A DNA stretch of 64,000 nt from contig NC_065873.1 of assembly GCF_933775445.1 (NCBI RefSeq), positions 20,398,001 to 20,462,000 on the forward strand, written 5' to 3'. Positions within the stretch are counted from its first letter, which is position 1; the number at the start of each line of letters is the position of its first letter. Shown in pieces: positions 57,535 to 64,000 of the stretch. A program made the position numbers and the translations under genes. The stretch comes from Argentina anserina (Eukaryota > Streptophyta > Magnoliopsida > Rosales > Rosaceae). Below the pieces are notes generated by a model. The model did not search any database, had not been told where the DNA came from, and worked only from the letters and a program-made list of their open reading frames with translations.

Positions 57535-58861
57535 GGCTGCTTTGATTTATGTTTTATAGTAACTACATGAAGTTTTTTACCATTAATGGAAGTAATATAA
57601 ATCGTTGTTAATCTACTGTAACAATTAGGAATATGGTCAATTGGGGTGTTGTTTTGTTTTTCATTCCACAAAAACTGTTAACAAGATTAGGAAGTTTTAA
57701 GTGGTATGACATACATTAAGAATTCAATTTTGTAATTGATCTTTGGTGCCACTGGTCATTTTTTTTTTGTATTTCAAATCGAATACTCCATTCCCTTGGC
57801 ATATATTAGTAGTAAGAAGAGAGAAGCTAGTGAGATCATATAGCTGCTCTAGAGAAGTAGTGCTAAGAATGTAAGTAATTGATATAGATGATAGTCATGG
57901 TATGAGTTTAAGATGATTAGAATGTAAGAATGTAAGTTACTGCTCTGAGTGATATGGGTTTATGACCATAGTCATGGTACTGATTTGTTTAAGACCACAA
58001 CTTTAATTAAGGGAGATCAAAGTGTAGCGCTGGATGATGAATCATGGTTAAGATTTTGAAAAAAAATGGGTACCAATTAAAAATGAAAAAAAATATAAGG
58101 TACCCATTGAAATTGGGAAAAAAAAAATAGGGTGCCCATATAAAAGGGGTAAATGGGTGGGTAGTGATATTACCTATCAGTATTTAGAAATGGGTGGGTA
58201 TTTACCCATACCCAGCAAATTGTCATATGGGTATTACCCAAAGACCGTGTTTGTTTGCCCTGATATAGGGACTAGATATGCAAAAATAAATTTTATATGG
58301 CTAATCGGTGTGTTACGGCTGGATTCCGGCGAACTGAGAAAACGCTTCGTCACCTAGAAACCATGAGTACACAGCGTCACGGGGTGAAGACCGGGTTGAC
58401 CGGCCTTCAACACTTTGATGCCTAAGTCAACTACAAAGATGAACGTGTAGAGTAAGGTTGGAGGAGAGGTGAAAATTAAGACTTACCTTGTTTGTGGATA
58501 TGAAATGTCTATTTATATAGCCAAATATGGTGTGATCATTGAAATGACCAAATTGTCCGTGCATGGCTAATAATGCATGTAGTGGGCTTTTGAGCTTAAC
58601 TAGACCCTAAAGTGGCGATTTAGGGCTACGGTAGTTAAGTGTAAATCGAATAATTTCGATGTTTAGCCCTTTAAAGGGCGTATTTTTAACACGATGTGTT
58701 TGGAGGTTGGGATACCTTGATGCGGGAAAACTTATATCTTGTCAGACATTCATTTCAAATTTGGCTAAAATGGTGGGATTGAAGGTATTCAATCAAGATT
58801 CAAAACTCAACCACGAGAAAATGGTCAAAGTTGTTATTTATGTAAAATTTAACCCAAATTC
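57535..58861. other. No gene seen; TACCCA-rich patch
   Basis: AT-rich; 58060-58250 has GGGTACC and TACCCA words in inverted arrangement, probably a degenerate MITE. Nothing coding. Confidence 0.4.
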
Positions 58862-59135
58862 CCAAAACCACGATTGAGCTCGTCTCTCTGCAACCCCAAC
58901 CCCCTTAATCTGCCCCAATCCCAAGGAGAAGCTTCTCCACTCCCAACCGTTGCTTTCCTCTCACTACCACCGTCTTCCCCTCCCTCATTGACAAAATTTC
59001 CGTCACTTATCTAATCGGCTCAGTTTTCGTATCCGCCTAAGACACCTCCTCCTCCGCCGTCTTCTCCCCCATTTTCAACTACGCCTCCTCCACTTCCATT
59101 GAGATCGACGCCATCACTGAGGCGAGCTTTGTGAT
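58862..59135 (+). pseudogene. Unrecognised gene fragment with a stop codon
   Basis: C-rich, codon-like sequence reads PSLIDKISVTYLIGSVFVSA, a TAA, then DTSSSAVFSPIFNYASS and EIDAITEASFVIN. Composition and third-position C bias are unlike the surrounding AT-rich DNA, which suggests a former exon. It is cut at the right by a MULE-type element. The family is not recognised. Confidence 0.35.
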
Positions 59136-59144
59136 AAACTAATA

Positions 59145-60213
59145 GAGTTTTTTTCACCAACAGTCCCTCAACTCTGTTGTACCTACCAATGTGATACCTC
59201 AACTCTTAATCGTACCAATGTGATACCCAGACTCTAGTATTGCTATCATTGAAGTACTTCCGTCAGTTTTTTTCAACTTTTCCGTTATCTTGGTGACGTG
59301 GCAGGTACGTGAGGCCCACAAAGAGAGTTAAAAGACAAAATTAACCTCATCTGAGAGGAGCAATGTTTTTCCCGCCCTTTACCTTGAGAAAGACACCAAA
59401 CAATTCCAATTTTGGCGCCAATTTTCACTCCCTACTCCTTAATTTGTGTCTAATATCTAAACTAAAGAACTACCGCCAACCAGTCGACCACAATCTGATA
59501 AAACCTAGATCAATCTCATTTTCTATTTTTACCCTAGCACTTGTTAAATTAACAGAATAAATATATAAATTTATATGGAACATCTCATTTCCACAATCTC
59601 ATAAGAATATAGAAACACATAACTTAACGAAATTCAACTACATGTACCATTAGTTCTTACAAGCAAAAATCATGGCAGATCAACATAAAAGGTGGCAACT
59701 AATGGTACTTAAACATGTATTTGAATTTCGTTAAGTTATGTGTTTTTATATTCTTATGAGATTGTGGAAATGAGATGTTCCATATAAATTTATATATTTA
59801 TTCTGTTAGTTTAACAAGTGCTAGGGTAAAAATAGAAAATGAGATTGATCTAGGTTTTATCAGATTGTGGTCGACTGGTTGGCGGTAGTTCTTTAGTTTA
59901 GATAAGAGACACAAATTAAGGAGTAGATAGGGAAAATTGGCGCCAAAATTGGAATTGTTGGGTGTCTTTCTCAAGGTAAAGGGCGGGAAAAACATTGCTC
60001 CTCTCAGATGAGGTTAATTTTGTCTTTTAACCCTCTTTGTGGGCCTCACGTACCTGCCACGTCACCAAGATAACGGAAAAGTTTAAAAAAATTAACGGAA
60101 GTACTTCAATGATAGCAATACTAGAGTCTGGGTATCACATTGGTACGATTAAGAGTTGAGGTATCACATTGGTAGGTACACTAGAATTGAGGGATTGTTG
60201 GTGAAAAAAACTC
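59145..60213. mobile_element. Palindromic MULE-type foldback element
   Basis: Arms 59145-59655 and about 59697-60213 are near-perfect inverted copies around a 40-bp loop; the ends are GAGTTTTTTTCACCAACA and its reverse. A perfect 9-bp duplication AAACTAATA flanks it (59136-59144 and 60214-60222). The 65-codon frames on each arm are mirror images of each other, not genes. Confidence 0.9.
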
Positions 60214-60222
60214 AAACTAATA

Positions 60223-60672
60223 ATGGATTTTGCATCTCAATTTTTTTAAATATAATTAAAGAAATAATTAAATGAAATTCAACTTGTATCTTGTTCTCCA
60301 AACACCAATCTTACTGGGAACTATGCAAATCCAATATGTTTCCATTCTAATTCAAGTCAGTGTTGGCACCAATCCAATCTAGTCCGGTCCGCCAACACAG
60401 CCGATGAGCATTACACGCTTGATGTTGGGTGGGTATTACCCAGAGGGTTTTACCCATCGGGTAAAAATGCCAACCTTACAATACGTGGTATTTATGCACG
60501 TGGTACATGGCAACTTGCTATTATATTGGTATGCATGCATGGTCGTTTGGGTTGGACCTCGTTGAATCCCAGATTCTTCTTGTTCATTTTTATATATATT
60601 TCACCTGTCATTACTATCAAAAACAATAGGGCCCCGAGTTGATATATAGCAAAGGTAGATGAACGGGATTGA
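60223..60672. other. No gene seen
   Basis: AT-rich; TACCC/GGGTA-rich end of a MITE-like sequence at 60420-60480. Confidence 0.4.
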
Positions 60673-61028
60673 CTTCTTTGTCATTTGATTAGTTACGTGC
60701 TGGAGATTAGATATATAGATCAGAAACGACGACAAAAGCCTCGAGTTCTGAGTAGTCGCAGTTAGTAAATATATGAGAATAAGGTCGGAAATGCGCTGGC
60801 TAGTACTGTAAGGGAATCTGATCGAGAAGGAAGGGGCCGGAGAAGTGAGCTTCTTTGTCATTTGATCAGTTACGTGCTGGAGATTAGATATATAGATTAG
60901 AAACGACGACAAAAGCCTCGATTTCTGAGTAGTCGCAGTTAGTAAATATATGAGAATAATGTCGGAAATGCGCTGGCTGGTACTGTAAGGGAATCTGATC
61001 GAGAAGGAAGGGGGCCGGAGAAGTGAGC
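60673..61028. repeat. 177-bp tandem duplication
   Basis: Copies begin CTTCTTTGTCATTTGAT at 60673 and 60850 and end GGAGAAGTGAGC. They differ at only a few bases. The TRIM element is inserted just after copy 2. Confidence 0.9.
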
Positions 61029-61033
61029 TTATG

Positions 61034-62046
61034 GTCACGGACTTAGCCATTCGGCTGCCACATTTGGTCCATACGGCGCTCCATCTCCATGGAGTCAATC
61101 TTATCCAACGGGGCAATACACTGGTTTCGCACTGTCTTGGGCTCATCAGGGGATCGGCTCCAGACCTCTATCTGTGTGTAGGACGGCCAACTCGCCTCTT
61201 TGACGTTAAGTCCTCGACTAGCAACAAGCTCTCCGAATTTAACCGGGTCGGCATGCTTGAACCCCTCGGAAGGAGCATGCATATATCTCCCACACATTGA
61301 ATCTTGGAGCAAATCTCATATATCCTTGAAGTTCTTTCAACCAGCAGCCCACGATCGACACTCCCAAAATAGGGACGTGACATCCTCCCCCACCAAACTT
61401 CGTGTACGTCCTCGTACACAACATCCTCACTTGCGGCCCGCGCATCTCTTGTGCGCCCGCGATACCTAGAGCGACGAAAAGGAGTTCCCAAAGATCTTCC
61501 ACCCAACAATGACTTCGCGCCGGATCTCTCTTGTCCTGGACATTGCCACGGATCTTCTCGTCCGGTCCTCCCCCCTGGAGGCGACCCTGCCTACTCGACT
61601 CCCCCGCGGAGTCCCCCGTATCTTAGGGACACGGCGACACGTGTGAGCGCTTGGCGAACACAACGACAGCGATGTTGAGGTGGCTCTGATACCACTTGTC
61701 ACGGACCTAGCCATTCGGCTGCCACACTTGGTCCATGCGGCGCTCCATCCCCATGGAGCCAGCCTTATCCAACGGGGCAATACACTGGTTTCGCCATGCC
61801 TTGGGTTCATCAGGGGATCGGCTCCAAACCCCTACCTGTGTGTAGGACGGCCAACTCGCCTCTTTGACGTTAAGTCCTCGACTAGCAACAAGCTCTCCGA
61901 ATTTAACCGGGTCGGCATGCTTGAACCCCTCGGAAGGAGCAGACATATATCTCCCACACATTGAATCTTGGAGCAAATCCCATATATCCTTGAAGTTCTT
62001 TCAACCAGCAGCCCACGATCGACACTCCCAAAATAGGGACGTGACA
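61034..62046 (-). mobile_element. TRIM (miniature LTR retrotransposon), complete
   Basis: LTRs 61034-61382 and 61697-62046 (about 350 bp) flank only 314 bp. In minus sense the 5' LTR (right) is followed by TGGTATCAGAGCCACC, the classic initiator-Met primer site. A GGTGGGGGAGGAT purine tract precedes the 3' LTR (left). TTATG occurs on both sides (61029-61033 and 62047-62051). The left LTR lacks its outermost T. No coding capacity, so it was moved by another element's proteins. LTR ends are TGTCACG...GTGACA. Confidence 0.9.
61678..61693 (-). other. Primer-binding site of the TRIM (initiator Met tRNA)
   Basis: Minus-strand TGGTATCAGAGCCACC lies 3 bp inside the 5' LTR end; the 12-base TGGTATCAGAGC core is the standard plant initiator-Met site. 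Confidence 0.9.
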
Positions 62047-62051
62047 TTATG

Positions 62052-62461
62052 TTTAGTACTATATCATGAACCACACATGAACCTTCTTCATTGTTTGTTG
62101 AGAGGGAGAGGGAGAGGTTTGCTAGCTGCACTGACAAACCATGCGTACCTACGCATCAATTGGAACTGCCAGTACAAGACGTATACGTACTGCTACTTCG
62201 CGCTAGCTAATTAACCTACAATGTGCTCTGATTTGATCCCCGAGGAGTTTCATCTCCTAGTGGATCAAGAGATGTTATAGGATCTTCATGAATCTGCAAT
62301 TTGTGATCTGAGATTTTATATCCCAATTAATGTAACTGATCAAGAGTGAATCCAGCTTTGACATTTCTTTGGAAATTTAATTTGTTGACAAAAAATAATG
62401 AAAAATCCGAATGCGTATGTGTTTAAAACCAGGCAACAGTGAAAATGCATGGCTATAATTT
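62052..62461. other. No gene seen
   Basis: AT-rich sequence without recognisable features. Confidence 0.45.
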
Positions 62462-63452
62462 CAGTCAAAAAAAAAAGATTTCAAATAATGTCCTGATTCA
62501 ATATTTGATTAACTGAGGCATTAGGCCGCTACTATTTGGTAAAAGTAGTATATTTACATTGATTGAAAATATAAAAATACAAAGAACATTATGGAGCGCG
62601 AAATGAAAAGATTTCAGCCTCCCAAGTCCAAACACACTTAGGATTGTAAGTAAGCTCGAGCTACATGTGTTCGGCTCGAGCTCGTAAAGTTAAATGAGCC
62701 GAGTTTGAGCTCAATATTTAGCCAAACCTTGAAAATGAGCCGAGCTTGAACAACAAGTATTCGGCTCGTTCGACTCGTTTAGCTCGCGAGCTAGCTCGGG
62801 CTTGTTAAAAGCTCGGCTCGTTTATTAATTAAGATTCACTTATTAAATTTTATAATATATATAAAGTATAATTTTTATATGAGAAATAATATTTAAAAAT
62901 ATAATATTAGTTCGAAAGAGCTTGAAAGTTTATTTCTAGAATAATTAGTTAATGACTTTAAGTTATATAACAAGTTTGATTTGTTATTTATAGTTTATTA
63001 CAAATAAAATAGATTTTGTGTGATGCAATGACATTAGATTTTGAATTTTTATTTTAGTTTCTAAATTTTAAAATTTTAGTTTCGTATGATTCAAGCCGGC
63101 TCGATTCGAGTGCAATCTCATCTAATACAATGAGCTGGCCCAAGCCTAACTCGAGTTTTTTTTCAAGCCGAGCCGAGATTGAAGATGAAGCACAAAAATC
63201 CAATTTGGCTCGGATTGAGCTTGATCGAATGAAAACGAGTCAAACATGAACAAACTAGTATTCAGCTCGATTCGGCTCATTTACACTCCTGAACACACTC
63301 CAGGCAAGAGACAGAGAAAAATATCCACCTTGCATTGTATTGTTTATAGTGTTTGCAAGAATGACATGTTGAATGCATAAGATACAATCACACAACACGT
63401 ATGCATTTGGAGATAATAAAGCAAAATTTATATTTCAAACTATCACACAAAC
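62462..63452 (+). repeat. Dispersed repeat, copy C
   Basis: It matches copy A around GATTCAACATTAGATTAA-type sequence, GGAGCGCGAA and the GTGTTTGCAAGAATGACA stretch. It is interrupted by a hAT MITE (62639-63291) and ended by another hAT element at 63453. Confidence 0.7.
62639..63291. mobile_element. hAT MITE with perfect 8-bp duplication
   Basis: The flanks are AACACACT on both sides (62631-62638 and 63292-63299). The ends TAGGATTGTAAG and CATTTACACTCCT are inverted, and the arms are rich in GCTCGAGC / GAGCCGAG words. No ORF. Confidence 0.85.
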
Positions 63453-64000
63453 TAGGGGTGGCAATGGTATAGAAAACCATTCCAACCAATTCGTATACCA
63501 ACCGTACCAAATATGTTGGTATACCAAATACTTGGTACATGGTATATGGTACAGTATACCGTACCAATATTAAAAATACGGTAGGTAGGTGGTATAGATT
63601 TTCCATATACCATGGTATATCGTACCTACCAACTTATATTATATTAAATTATTTAATTAAAAATATATATATATCTTTAAATTTCAATTGTAGATTTATT
63701 GAAAAATAAATCCAAACCATATATATCTACTAACCTTAATCTAATCTCTCTGAGTTTCTTTCTCAAGTACACTATTTTTCTCGTCTTCAATTTCTTTATT
63801 TAATTATGAATGAATCGATTCAATCGAATTCCCAAGTACAAATGCTTAGACCTATCAGTAGCACAATCACAGCTTACAACATGTCAACATATATCGCATT
63901 TAAACCTATCATTTATTTTTTCAATTGTTTTGAGAATTCATAAGTACTTTAACAGTTTGACTATTTGGACTTTGACTTTCTATTTATGACTTTGTATTTG
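63453..64000. mobile_element. Left part of a hAT element, cut by the window edge
   Basis: It begins TAGGGGTGGCAATGG within the dispersed repeat (after CACACAAAC) and continues with GGTATACC-type palindromic words (63490-63620). No closing CCACCCCTA was found before 64000, so the element runs on. Confidence 0.5.

Noticed and set aside
59363..59995. Two nearly identical 65-codon ORFs on opposite strands
   Set aside because: They are mirror images in the arms of the palindromic element, not a duplicated gene.
60601..61146. 181-codon minus-strand ORF
   Set aside because: It spans the 177-bp tandem repeat and part of the TRIM LTR; its protein repeats only because the DNA does.
1..64000. tRNA, rRNA, CRISPR or bacterial-type operon
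   Set aside because: No cloverleaf with A/B boxes, no rRNA words and no spaced direct repeats of CRISPR type were found by eye; the tandem repeats seen have other explanations.

Overview
The window is nuclear DNA of a flowering plant, almost certainly a eudicot: it is AT-rich, its one intact gene is split by many short GT-AG introns, and most of the rest is plant-type transposons (Copia and Gypsy LTR elements, a TRIM, hAT, MULE and LINE remnants, MITEs in TA tracts). I cannot fix the species; a rosid such as a Rosaceae member is a guess.

Layout. 1-347 holds the last exons of an unrecognised gene. 348-10776 is mostly gene-free, with a MULE-type MITE (2783-3298), a GGAAGCG-rich repeat (about 4939-5785) and a 5'-truncated LINE (7118-7450). 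10777-13117 is a hAT element with a transposase remnant and two exon-like pieces of the chloroplast glycolate/glycerate translocator PLGG1. 15561-25987 reads as one LTR split by a non-autonomous LTR element (17381-24162) and lengthened by a 788-bp tandem duplication. 26140-27965 is one of three copies of a dispersed repeat; two copies run into pieces of an armadillo-repeat protein gene. 29431-35894 is a degenerate but complete Copia element on the plus strand.

The main gene is a class II diterpene cyclase (copalyl diphosphate synthase type) on the minus strand, 36002-43955. I could join 15 exons into 818 codons with every splice phase consistent. It keeps the DxDD motif, but the histidine of the catalytic His-Asn pair is a tyrosine. 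Transposons surround it: a Copia LTR starts 107 bp past the stop codon, a second Copia element (44569-51828, minus strand) lies about 600 bp upstream of the ATG, a foldback MITE sits in intron 9 and a 1.5-kb hAT element in the 3-kb intron 1.

52-64 kb is repeat-rich: a second copy of the dispersed repeat with a broken first exon (52675-53800), an ORF split by one stop (55618-56088), a hAT MITE (56988-57526), a broken gene fragment (58862-59135), a 1.07-kb palindromic MULE-type element (59145-60213), a complete TRIM (61034-62046), the third dispersed-repeat copy with a hAT MITE inside, and a hAT element running off the right edge. No RNA gene, CRISPR array or bacterial-type operon was seen. All identities, family names and percentages are from reading by eye.
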